NCBI GenBank assembly: GCA_023375675.1
Contig: JALQBC010000018.1
Location: 372,001-436,000, forward strand
DNA: 64,000 nt
DNA from: Cytospora piceicola
Taxonomy: Eukaryota; Ascomycota; Sordariomycetes; Diaporthales; Cytosporaceae
Direction: 5' to 3'
This document shows positions 23,515-33,165 of the stretch, piece after piece. The number at the start of each line of letters is the position of its first letter. Within the stretch, counting starts at the first letter, position 1. The notes beneath the pieces were generated by a model that searched no databases, was not told where the DNA came from, and was given only the letters and a program-made list of their open reading frames with translations. Made by a program: the position numbers and the translations under genes.

Positions 23515-24513
23515 TCATTGCCTCACGTGTCCATAATAATCTGAAGACGGCGCCTGTCCAGGTAGCTCAACCGGCAGACCAACCGAGCCCAGCTCACTCC
23601 TGTGGCCCTGCCCGTCCATCTCCATCACCTGCTGGTAGTCTTTGCCCTGCAGCTCCCCCGGCCTCCACCCGGCACTCATCTCCGCCACCTGGGCAATCAC
23701 AGGCACCCCATCCCTATACGGCGGCACGTCCGGGGCACTCTCCACCCTCTGGGCCTTCCTCCTCCGCTTCCCGATGATGTACGCCGCGGCGATGCACCCA
23801 AAGAAGACGATACACCCGAGCCCCACGCCCACCCCGATGCCCGCGCTCGCCCCGACGCTGAGGCCACTGCCCGTCTGCGCCGCACCGCCGGACCCGCCAC
23901 CGCCGGCCCCCGTGCTGGCCGCACCGCCCGTCGCCGCCGAGCCCGCACCGGTACTCGCCACCGCCGCCGCCGACCCGGAATCAGCGGTCCCGGTGCCGCT
24001 GCCGCCGCTGCTCCACTCGGGGTCCCCGGCGGACCGCCGCACGATGGGCCCGTACGCCTCGACGTAGTACCCCACGGACCCGTCGAGGTACCAGGTCGTG
24101 GTGGTGGACTCGGCGGTGGCGGGGCCGGTGGTGGACCCGCCCGTCTCGGACGTGAGGCGGTAGTACTCGGCCGAGAGGTACGTGTCGGCGGTGTAGTAGG
24201 ACGCGCAGGCGAAGGGGTCCGTGTCGCGGGTGTAGTCGGCGCGGCAGGTGAAGCCGGCGGGGCAGCAGGTGGCCTGGGTGGTGCCGCCGGAGGGGCCGAC
24301 GCCGGCCTCGCAGGCGTAGGTGTGGCCCGAGGGGCAGACCCCCGGGGAGTAGTAGTAGCCGTCGAAGGCGGTGAAGTTGGGCGGCACGCACTGGGTGGTG
24401 TTGGGCTGCCCGTACTGGATCCACTCGTTGTCGTTGTTGGCGCCTATGTAGGTCGACGTGCAGTCTGCCCCGGTGGGCGTGAAGGTCGTCGTCAGGGCGC
24501 CGAGGTTCGTCAT
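23515..24513 (-). CDS. Single-pass surface protein with Cys-rich ectodomain
   Basis: A single-exon gene of 332 residues starting MTNLGALTTTFTPTGADC. The first 140 residues hold about ten cysteines with clusters such as CPSGHTYACEAG and TCCPAGFTCRADY, then Ser/Thr-rich sequence and a Gly/Ala/Ser-rich stalk. A membrane helix follows (GIGVGVGLGCIVFFGCIAAA), then the stop-transfer RRRK and a roughly 80-residue cytosolic tail ending SSDYYGHVRQ. The layout resembles fungal wall-stress sensor-like proteins, although no classical signal peptide is seen at the N-terminus. An in-frame ATG at 24606 would precede it but adds a Lys/Gln-rich leader unlike a signal sequence. Function is inferred only from topology. 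Confidence 0.7.
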   Translation of the reverse strand: MTNLGALTTTFTPTGADCTSTYIGANNDNEWIQYGQPNTTQCVPPNFTAFDGYYYSPGVCPSGHTYACEAGVGPSGGTTQATCCPAGFTCRADYTRDTDPFACASYYTADTYLSAEYYRLTSETGGSTTGPATAESTTTTWYLDGSVGYYVEAYGPIVRRSAGDPEWSSGGSGTGTADSGSAAAVASTGAGSAATGGAASTGAGGGGSGGAAQTGSGLSVGASAGIGVGVGLGCIVFFGCIAAAYIIGKRRRKAQRVESAPDVPPYRDGVPVIAQVAEMSAGWRPGELQGKDYQQVMEMDGQGHRSELGSVGLPVELPGQAPSSDYYGHVRQ

Positions 24514-25335
24514 CTTTTTTTTGGGTTGGGTTTTATTGTTTTGGGACTGGTGGTGGGCTTTTCCTTCCTTTTCCCTCTTCCGGTCAGATATAACCAGGCA
24601 CAGCACACTGGACAGTGACGCAACGTCGTGGACTTCTTGAAGTGATAGAGATCATTTTCAAGGAAGGTAGAAAGGAGGACCAGGGAAATATTTAAGGTAA
24701 AGATGTCTGCTGACAATGTTGTCTTGGAAATCCATAATAACCATGGATACCATATGGATACTATATGAATATCAGCAGGGATTTAGATCCTTTGGTGGGC
24801 CAAAAGGCTTGATCACCGCCTTATTCGAAGGGCCAGGACTCCTTCCGAAGAACTCAGGCGGAGTCGCAGTGCCACGGTGAATGAAACCGCAAAGCCATGG
24901 GTTTTGTGACCAGGTTCGTGATCCTTTGCTGACGCCCAGGGACATTCGTGGATGTGGTGGATTATATATGATTTGGCGTGAACTGCATCCATGTTACTGA
25001 CCCTGAGTCGACACAAGGGCTGTTTACTCGTCACAATAATCTTATTAGCTGGCTGAAATGAATCTGGACATACTTGAGGTTTACTTAAGATCTATTGGCC
25101 CTGGCCGATTCATTACCGCCCATTTCCTCCACACCCCCCTTCCAGCTTACAAATATTGCTGATAATCTGGAGTCTTGTACAGCTGGAGTTGACTGCTATG
25201 CTCCGGCAGAAACTGGCTACATACATATGTAGTTTCAGGATCCCCGCCGACAGTCTTGGAGTTACTTCACAATGTTCTGCACCGTGATGCACGATTCGTC
25301 TTTCAATTTTGCCTTCTTCAATCACCAACACCCAA
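24514..25335. other. Intergenic gap
   Basis: The first part is the upstream region of the surface-protein gene (a TATA-like tatttaag lies near 24690). I see no gene or repeat in the rest. Confidence 0.4.
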
Positions 25336-26087
25336 TCAAGCATCGCCCTTGAGCCTCGTCTCACAAGGCTTGAACTCCCCAAACACCTTCGCAAACTCGG
25401 GCAACGCCGCGATCCCCTTGAGGTACTCGACCGTGGCCGGCACCTTCGCCCTCATCTCGGCGTCCAGCAGGAAGGTGCCCGCGTAGAAGAGCGCGGCGGC
25501 GACCTCGAGGTCCGCCAGCGTCAGCCGCTCGCCGACCAGGTATTTCCTGCCGCCGCGGACCGCGGCCTCGACCCTCGCGACGGCGCGCTCGAACGCCGCC
25601 GCCGAGGCGTCGTAGCGGCCCTGCTCGTAGGGCCAGATCCGGTACACGCCGATGAGCAGCGGCGTGGTGAAGTGGGCGACGAGCTCCGTGTCGGTGAAGA
25701 GGGTCCACTCGGCGACCTTGGCCCTGGCCTTGGGGTCCTCGCCCAGGAGCTGGGGCGCCAGGGGCCCGGCCGAGGCGAGGTAGGCGGCGATGGCGGAGCC
25801 CTCGGCCAGGCAGAAGCCGGAGGCGTCCTCGAAGGCGGGCACCTTGCCCAGGGGGAACTTGGCGAGGAACTCGGGGGTCTTGTTGTCCACGCCCACCTTG
25901 AAGTCAGCCGGGACGTTGACCTCTAGGCCGTTGAGGGCGGCGATGACGAGAGCCTGCCGTGCGAATTAGTATAGGTACTGCACTACAGCTGGTTTGGTGT
26001 AGTGGAAGGGGAGGCGGGCTGTCGGGAGCTTACACGCTGAACCCGGAAGTTGCCTGCGTAAGAGTAGATGGTACCGATGGGAGCCAT
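25336..26087 (-). CDS. Glutathione S-transferase, elongation factor 1B-gamma type
   Basis: Exon 1 (26087-26034) encodes MAPIGTIYSYAGNFRVQR and exon 2 (25953-25336) starts ALVIAALNGLEVNVP, joining in phase 0 to 223 residues. The N-terminal thioredoxin-like fold shows the glutathione-site stretch EFLAKFPLGKVPAFED followed by LAEGSAIAAYLA, where the Glu-Ser pair binds the glutathione gamma-glutamyl group. The all-helical C-terminal domain has RKYLVGERLTLADLEVAAAL, the usual N-cap box. This pattern is that of fungal GST proteins related to the N-terminal half of eEF1B gamma, but the eEF1B-specific C-terminal domain is absent, so it is a free-standing GST rather than the translation factor subunit. 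Confidence 0.85.
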
Positions 26088-26835
26088 TTTATTCGCAAGT
26101 CTGGTGGGAGATATCTCTAGGGTTAATGGTATGTATGTATGTATGTATGTATGTATGCTGTGTGCAGATCTGATAGGTGAGAGATGTTGCAATACGGATG
26201 GTAGATGTTGCAATCTCAAAAGTCGACGACACTTTATGTTTGGCTGTGGCTTTGAAGGATCACCCTCTAATTACTATAATCCACAGTATGCATTCCAAAA
26301 TGGATTTATAAGCTTCCATGGTTGCAGGATATAAAAAGTCCAGACATCGGGGGGAAGTGGAGACGTCTCCTGCACTATAGTTGCAGCAGTCCATCGTGGT
26401 CCAATGACTCCGCGACTAAGTGAAACACAAGTGGATCGGGAGTCGATAGAAGCTTCGTGAAAGTCAGCTACTGTACATTGCATTAATAGCATCTCCGTGT
26501 CTTCTCCTGCGCGGGAAGGGAGTCAAGCTGTCATTTTGTAACGTTCTCTACCCGCCTAGTGCAACGTATTTGGGCGACGAACATTCCACAACATGACATC
26601 TGCAAGACAGCCGTTGAGAAGTCCACGTACAACATTGTCAATCAATAGCATCGCATACTACCATGTAACACCAGAATCCCGAACTGTTTCACCTCAGTAT
26701 GGTGTGCAAACGGAGTCGCGAATTAGCCAAACAACATTGAAATTAGGCGTAATTAAGCGAACAATCAATCAATCATCGCCCGTAGCCCTCGAATCAACCC
26801 CCCTTCCCGGGTAAACATAAGACTACCTAAATGCC
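26088..26835. other. Upstream region of the GST gene and gap
   Basis: This stretch carries an (atgt)n microsatellite at about 26130-26158 and otherwise AT-rich sequence. No gene is supported. Confidence 0.45.
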
Positions 26836-27206
26836 TTTTCATAGTTAGTATTTTAAGTAATAGATGAGGCGAGAATAGTTGTACTTACCGGATTCCATAG
26901 ATTCTCCTATAGGCATTGAAAAGAAAATGCCTGGGTTGTAGTCAGTGTTCAGAAACAAATGTCGAAGGGAGGGTACTTACCGGAATCCGTGAATTCCATC
27001 AACAACGATATCGAAGATATTGGATCTGTGTTCTAGTCAATGTTGTGAACAAACTGTTGGAGTGAGCGTACTTCCCGGAATCTATAGATTCCATCAACGA
27101 TATCGAAAAAGAATGGATCTGTGTTATAGTCAATGTTGTGAACAAACTGTTGGAGTGAGCGTACTTCCCGGAATCCGTAGATCCCTCCACACCGAGAAAA
27201 ACAAAG
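26836..27206. repeat. Tandem repeat with ~93-bp unit, about four copies
   Basis: Consecutive units start at about 26836, 26929, 27021 and 27114. The last two are almost identical over 60 bp (tggatctgtgtt.tagtcaat followed by gttgtgaacaaactgttgga) and the earlier two are progressively diverged. Ninety-three is a multiple of three and the minus strand stays open across the better copies. The two older copies carry a gtaagt on the minus strand, the younger ones ggaagt. It lies just downstream of the Ser/Pro-rich gene that ends at 27581. Confidence 0.8.
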
Positions 27207-27580
27207 GAGAAAAGAGTGTGCTGTAAGCCCCCTTGGTGGAGGGTGTTTGTCGAAATGAGTGGTGTGCCAACCGTTGGCAATTGTTGAAAAGATTTTAGTG
27301 CACATGTGAGATTCGAAGAGAGCGTGGTGGGAGTTGAACGTAATGGCGAAGAGGCGAGAAAAGAACGTTGTGCCAACCAAAATAGTATGACACATCTGAA
27401 GAGGAGACCGAGTAGAGCCGACCATGAGACAAGAAGACCAATCCGAAAACAGCGTGCCGCGTGAATGTGTCGCAAGCGGAAAGAATGAGAAGCCCAGAAA
27501 AGAAGGCGAAGAAAGAGACAAAGAGACAAAAAGGAGTGTCATGTCGTTGCGTGAGCACGACCGCCGAGTAATTCGAGGAC

Positions 27581-29788
27581 TCAGAACAAGTAGCGAGAGG
27601 CGAGGCAGCCGAGGGCGAAAGCGCCCGCGGCGATGCCGGCGACCGTCTTCCAGGGGAAGCCGGGCGCGGTCGTCGAAGGAGCGGCAGGAGCCAGGGGCTC
27701 CACGCGGATGGCGGTAGGGAACGAGCCTGGCATCGAAGTGCCGGGGCGGGGCAGCGAGGGGAGCGAGTCCGGGAGGGCAGGCATGAAGCGAAAGGCGGTC
27801 GGGGGCCCGAAGCGGGTGACTCCCGGCCGGGAACGAGTGGGGGCGGGCGAGGCGTCTGCGGCGAGCTTGCGCTTGCGGGACAGAGGCCGGGGCGGGGCCG
27901 TGGAGCGAGTGACGACTGGTGAGTGGTGGTGGGCGGTGGGCGAGGCCGCTGGAGAGGCTGGCGCGGCGGGCGACGAGTGAATGACTGGGGAAGAGGAACG
28001 AGTGATCGGTACAGGAGAACCAGCGGCGAGGAGAGATTGGAGCTTGGAAAGAGCGTCGGAAAGCTTGTTGTTGTCTGGCGAAGAAGAAGGAGAGACAGCC
28101 AGGAGGGGAGATGCCGCAGGGGCAGGCGAAGACTGAGCGACAGGGGGGGAAGCCCGAATAGAAGGAGAGGCGGCCGGGGTAGGCGAAGAAAGAATGACAG
28201 GCGAAGAAGCCCGAGGAGAAGGAGAGGCAGCCGGGGATGCCCGACGAACGAAGAACCGGCGACGGTTGAAGAGCCACCCATCAGAGGAAGCCTCTGAGGA
28301 GGGCGAAGCCTGGCAGGCAGGCGCGAGTTCCGGTGAAGAAGACATGGCAGGAAGGCCATGAGCTTGTGTGTCCAGATTTCCGGGAGAGCCGAGGGCAGGA
28401 GAAAAGAACGACGAAGAGAGCGGCGAGGGGGTGAGATCCCTGAGGCGCGAAGGCCTTGCAGGCGAAGGAGTGTGGGGTGTTGGGATGTCTGCGATCCAGT
28501 TGTGGATGGATGTGCACCGTGTGGGTGGTGTCGACAGGAGATGCTGTGGATCTACCATGTCGAGATATTCCAAGAAGGCGGCCTTGTCGTTGGGTGAAAC
28601 TCTCCAGATGCGCTTGCCAACGAGCGCGGAGAGGAGGTCGACATTGCCCGCAAAGGGGGGGACTCTGTAAGGGAAGGGAGCCCTTGACGTCTCAGTGGCG
28701 ATGCTGGTAGAACGAGCGGACCAGGAATCGGCGACTGATGATGCTGAGGGACTGGTGACGGCTGATTCGCAAGAATCTGGACTGTGGCAACTATCGATCC
28801 AGTGATCAATAGTGCCCATGCGCGCCGTCAAGGAAACGACCCAGTCTTGGAACCGGGCCTCGTCTCCTTGAGGGCAAAGAGTGACTGGCATGTGTTGCTG
28901 AACGAGTGGTGGTGTTGCAGTCCCGGCACGAGAGTATGACTCCGAGGCCTGGGGAGAATGAGTGCGGCGAAATTGCGAAACAGGTAAATGAGCGGATGCC
29001 GCAGTAGCTGGGCGACGAGGGAGAGAGGCGCGCTGAGAAGAAAGAGGGGATGGCGAGTGCGACCAAGCTTGGGGAGCGAGTTCCCGAAGATGAGCGACAG
29101 GCCGAACAGGAGTGAATGGCTGACGAGGTGTCTTGGATGAATGAGTGGCAGGATGCCGAGTAGGCGAACAAGGAGGGATATCTCGAGTGAGAGCGCGCAG
29201 TGAAAGAGGTGATGGCGAATTTGAGCGAGGGGTGAATACCGCACAACTGAGAGCCTCAAAGCGTGGCTTGGTGCAACCCTGACGGCGAAGAGGGGCGTCA
29301 GGAGAAGAGCGAGCGACAGGTGAAGGAGTGGAAGGCTCAGCAGGGCCAGAAGTTGAACGAGTGACAGTGGTGGGCTGACAAGGAGGTTGTGGGTTGATCT
29401 CAAAAGAATGTGGCGCTTGACGCGTTGGTGGCTTTTTAGGGGAGCCGGCCCCAGCGTAATGATAGCCGTAATCATATCTATAAGTGTTAGCATGAGTAGA
29501 TGCCAAAGCCTTCTGTAAGGGGGTATATGTCTTAGCCTTCTGTGGGCTGGTAGATGGTGGGCGAACGATAAAGCGAACGTGACGGACTCGGTCCGAATCA
29601 ATGGGAGAATGAACGTGAAGTGTAATGTTTTTGGATTTTGGGGTTTTCAACTGTTTTTGGGGTTCTAATAAGGTATGCTTCCGAGAACAATAGTCCAGGA
29701 CATTGACCTGGGACTTCGAGGAGCCGACATGTGTATGAGAGTGTGATGGAGATGAGGACATTGTGTGGCAGGTGCAAGCAAGTGTCAA
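27581..29788 (-). CDS. Ser/Pro-rich tail-anchored protein, function unknown
   Basis: A long ORF of 735 residues with no family I recognise. Most of it is Ser/Pro/Arg/Thr-rich and probably disordered, with repeated short units such as ASPSPRASSPVILSSPTPAA. A more structured central stretch lies around residues 325-430 (RFQDWVVSLTARMGTIDHWI and GNVDLLSALVGKRIWRVSPN). It ends in a hydrophobic helix with a short basic end (VAGIAAGAFALGCLASRYLF), the layout of a tail-anchored membrane protein. A strong TATA-like run (atatatatat) at 29875-29888, about 90 bp upstream on the correct side, supports transcription. The second ATG at 29761 (MSSSPSHSHTHVG) could be the real start. A spurious ORF in GC-rich low-complexity sequence is the main alternative. 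Confidence 0.55.
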   Translation of the reverse strand: MTLACTCHTMSSSPSHSHTHVGSSKSQVNVLDYCSRKHTLLEPQKQLKTPKSKNITLHVHSPIDSDRVRHVRFIVRPPSTSPQKAKTYTPLQKALASTHANTYRYDYGYHYAGAGSPKKPPTRQAPHSFEINPQPPCQPTTVTRSTSGPAEPSTPSPVARSSPDAPLRRQGCTKPRFEALSCAVFTPRSNSPSPLSLRALTRDIPPCSPTRHPATHSSKTPRQPFTPVRPVAHLRELAPQAWSHSPSPLSSQRASLPRRPATAASAHLPVSQFRRTHSPQASESYSRAGTATPPLVQQHMPVTLCPQGDEARFQDWVVSLTARMGTIDHWIDSCHSPDSCESAVTSPSASSVADSWSARSTSIATETSRAPFPYRVPPFAGNVDLLSALVGKRIWRVSPNDKAAFLEYLDMVDPQHLLSTPPTRCTSIHNWIADIPTPHTPSPARPSRLRDLTPSPLSSSFFSPALGSPGNLDTQAHGLPAMSSSPELAPACQASPSSEASSDGWLFNRRRFFVRRASPAASPSPRASSPVILSSPTPAASPSIRASPPVAQSSPAPAASPLLAVSPSSSPDNNKLSDALSKLQSLLAAGSPVPITRSSSPVIHSSPAAPASPAASPTAHHHSPVVTRSTAPPRPLSRKRKLAADASPAPTRSRPGVTRFGPPTAFRFMPALPDSLPSLPRPGTSMPGSFPTAIRVEPLAPAAPSTTAPGFPWKTVAGIAAGAFALGCLASRYLF

Positions 29789-29872
29789 ACAGTGTAAGTG
29801 AAGAGTGCGAGGGGAGAGATGGGTAAGAAGAAGAAAAGAGGAAAAAGACCAGAGCTCTGGTCAGGGGAGGTG

Positions 29873-29890
29873 AGCATATATATATATTTT
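29873..29890 (-). promoter_or_regulatory. TATA-like element of the Ser/Pro-rich gene
   Basis: An alternating at run followed by tttta sits 85-100 bp upstream of the 29788 start codon, the normal distance for a fungal TATA box. Confidence 0.45.
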
Positions 29891-30908
29891 ACTCGACGAT
29901 CCAAATCAGCAGCTCGACACGTCCGACGCGTTCGATGGCCATCGTGATCATGGGGATGCGCTCGGTTGTTAACATGGTCTGAGTTTCTCACCAGGCTGGA
30001 TAAAGTGATAGCATCAAGTTATTCTCGGTCTAGCTCCGATGGTGGAATCAAGGGCTAAGCACAACGCGGCAAAGCCGAAAAGAGGTGAGTCAACATTTGA
30101 GAATGACTAGTATGAAAGCATCGTCAAGATTGATGTAATCATGTGAAAATAAATGTGGCGTGAACCTTGGAACGGGCCTCACCCGGGAGTTAGGGGGGGG
30201 GGTGTGCAGCAGGGTACTCATAGTAGATCGCCCGGATGCTAGGCAGAGTCTCAGATTGTGTAGCAGAGGTGATTGTGGGTTTCGAGTGAGAAGGTCGCTC
30301 CCGCGAAGATAATGCGAGGAAGAGTGGTATATTATGATCATGAAGTATTGCGTGTGCAAGCTGGGACGAGTGAGTGCATGTTCGTGAGATTCAATGCTTG
30401 GTTGCTGCGGCATCATAGACATGTTGGCAGCGAATGGCCAGCTCTTAAAGTTAACAAAACAGAATCTATGAATATCACGACATGCAAGTGGAATAAGTGT
30501 AAATGACCTCTGGAGCAGGATCAATCAATCTTGCGTGGCAGGAGGCATGTCATATACAAGTTAAAGTCGTGTGTCCAGATGTCGAGATACAAAATCGCTG
30601 GAGATGCGCAAGGCCACGCACAGTACTACTGTCGCTTCGTGAGAAACTATTTGTAATGAGTCCGGCAATCAGAGATATATACCCATTTTGTTCTCTTTTG
30701 TATAACCTGCGTCTCGGTGAAATCTGCCATCGATCATGACAAATGCAAACACTGGAATGGAGGCTGTAGTTCGAGGTGCTCCATAGTGCCTTCCCTCAGT
30801 ATGAACACTCTTCTGTTCAGCGCAGTTTACCTCTCCAAGTAGACCACCACGGGAAATAATATACAAGAAATCAAAATAAAACGTTTGAGCATCTGACTCC
30901 ATCCTCTA
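29891..30908. other. Gap without supported gene
   Basis: It contains a G-homopolymer near 30195-30205 and short ORFs with no recognisable features on both strands. Confidence 0.4.
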
Positions 30909-31907
30909 GTGTGCTGCTGTCTTCAGTTGCTACGTTGCCTTTTCGGAGAACACACGATATATCCACCTGCCTCTGACGCGTACACCACAAGTGTAACTGA
31001 CATACAACTTCGAAGGAGCAATCAGTTGGATGTCTGTTTTCGCTTCTTTATACGGCTCTATAACGAGATATCTTTGGAGAATGACATACAGGTTGCCCTG
31101 TCACCTACCTATACATACGAATCGTCTTGTTCATGGACAACAACCGAGGCCAGCTCTTCAGCCTCATTGGTCTACATACTGCAAACCCTCCTCGAAGACA
31201 TCCCTCTTGACGACTGCCTTGAAATTGAGCTAGATTTAGTGGCTCGAGAAGTACATTGTAACCGAAGAAAATGTCACAAAAACAGGGGTGGTGGCTGGAC
31301 AGTTCCGAAGTTCATACGACCAATAAAAGTATGGACGCCCGTCAGGCTCAGTCAGCCAACCGCTCGACGCTTGTTGTGAGTCTCCTCAAGGCCATCATAA
31401 AATTGTCTTGCTGGTCCGTTGTCTCATGTCCATTGCAGAGAAACGGTCTTCCGATTTGCTAACGAAGGCTACTACATGATAGACAAACACGCATGGGATA
31501 CAGACGATAACGAAAGATCATCACCCGTCCAAGAATCCTCTGGGGTGCTGAACAATAATACCTGACCGACCGACCCCCCAGGAAGTACCTCTACGAGAAC
31601 CGCCAGGCTCTATGCTGCCTTACACATGTACATAACTTTCTGGTCGCCATTGAGAGAGGCCTGGAAGGTTCGACCTTAATCAGCCGTTCAACGACAACGT
31701 TACGAGACTGTATGCCTTCGGGAGACGTGTCAACTCAAGAAGTTGTATGTCGTCGAAAATTCAATAGTAACCAACTTTACAGCCAGTACCTTTGTCGAAT
31801 GGGACCTGGATAAAGTGCTTCGCATCGTGGCCTTCAACGACTCCTCTAGGTGGGCACTGCTAGGCGGAACAGGAGGAGGCTGTTACCAAGTCCAATACGA
31901 TCAATAA
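30909..31907 (+). pseudogene. Probable decayed gene, family unknown
   Basis: An open frame runs through 31375 and splices convincingly: TTGTT|gtgagt at 31376 to cag at 31436-31438, continuing as ETVFRFANEGYYMIDKHAW to a stop at 31563-31565. Upstream in the same frame are plausible coding runs (LVYILQTLLEDIPLDDCLEI). However, the frame has no ATG back to 30909, and further coding-like pieces lie beyond the stop in other frames (KYLYENRQALCCLTHVHNFL near 31583, and TFVEWDLDKVLRIVAFNDSS ending at a stop at 31905-31907). A missing start plus broken frames suggests a degraded gene of about 1 kb. I do not recognise the family. Confidence 0.3.
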
Positions 31908-33165
31908 CCTAAGCCTGTCATGTTCTCAAGTGGTGGGGTTTTCAACGAAGTGTCAACAGTGGTTCTACGATCCAATTTTTCCGAACGAACAGCGCATTCG
32001 TCATTCCGCTCCCGATATTGCACTCTATGACCCGTCCTCAATGTCCTGTTCATGCTCAGTCTTTCTCAGCCCTTGTCCCTCAGAGCCCCTGGGCTAAATC
32101 GGCAGTTCCAAGTTACTGCTGCGGCCCAACCTAGGGAATAATAACGGTTATTAACAGGCATAACCATTGCTCGGTAACATACGATTACAGTATAGACAAC
32201 GGTTGTTTTCCTGACAACGCTTAAGATAGCCTGGTTTGATTGGCTCAGATTACCCTGAGGTCTTCGTACCTTCCCTCTATTCTCCGTAATAAGGTCAACA
32301 TTGAAATAATCGAAGGGAAGGTACGCCGGCATCTCTCTCTCTCTCTCTCTCTTAGAGTGATCAATCAGTCATTCAAACCTTAAGAATCTACTTCGTATCT
32401 TAAAGCAATACCATTTCTAAACGATTCCCCTAGGCAAAGGAAGACGGTATACAAATTCTAAGTCAGCCAGTTTTAATCCCGAAGCGATTTATTAAGGTGA
32501 GAAAATGACAACGGTTATTTTCTGGACAACGGTTATTCCTAGGCTAACGATTGGCTATACTGTAATCGTATGTTTGGGGAACAACCATTGCTAAGACCCA
32601 CGAATTCCCGCTACAGTACACAAGTACATTCTGGCGATCCACCAGGCTATCGTAGCCGACATCAATGGTGTTGGCTCAACTTGGGCGTCATCCCTAGCAC
32701 GGCATATCAGAGGACGTTTTGGGGAAATACAAGACTCTTATTGAAGACTTTGCGGAACAGAATGTGCAACTTAAAGAGGAGAGTGTGAGGGACTAGGATG
32801 GTGTGGTTGGTTGCGGTGTCGACTTCGGGGATCCAGTGTTTGCATTGTGAGAGGCTTACCCGGGCGACGGCCAAGGGATAAATTCACCGAGGGCGATGAA
32901 GGGGCATTTTGTGTTAAGCGTGCAGGTGAGATGTCTACAGTGTAATGGTCCATTTGCCCCGGGAATTTTTCTGAACCGCAGATTTATGTATTAAAATACA
33001 TATAAAGGGGTTCTAGCAACTGGGACAATCCCTTTTGTACATTGTGCGCCTCACATCATGCCGGGGACTCGCTTCCATACGATGTGGTGCAATAAGCCTT
33101 GATTGTAACTCCAAAATGACATAACAGTGCTATATTCTTCGCCCATACGTACACCTATCTAGCAG
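31908..33165. repeat. Inverted-repeat-bearing non-coding region (MITE-like)
   Basis: A perfect 20-bp inverted pair occurs at 32176-32195 and 32555-32574. The motif gacaacggtt recurs near both arms (about 32195, 32506 and 32525), and aaccattgct recurs in direct orientation at about 32163 and 32582. A (ct)n tract lies at 32333-32351 between the arms. Together these suggest a non-autonomous element of about 450 bp (roughly 32130-32600). No coding sequence is supported here. Confidence 0.5.

Noticed and set aside
23602..24618. 338-residue plus-strand ORF opposite the surface protein
   Set aside because: Pro/Arg/Gly-rich antisense frame without features; the minus frame has a coherent Cys-rich ectodomain and membrane helix.
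20340..26160. (acat)n and (atgt)n arrays as CRISPR-like repeats
   Set aside because: They are simple tetranucleotide microsatellites without spacers in a eukaryotic genome.
27033..28359. Two long minus-strand ORFs (414 and 354 residues)
   Set aside because: They overlap the 735-residue Ser/Pro ORF in other frames and run into the tandem repeat; Ser/Pro/Leu-rich composition without features.
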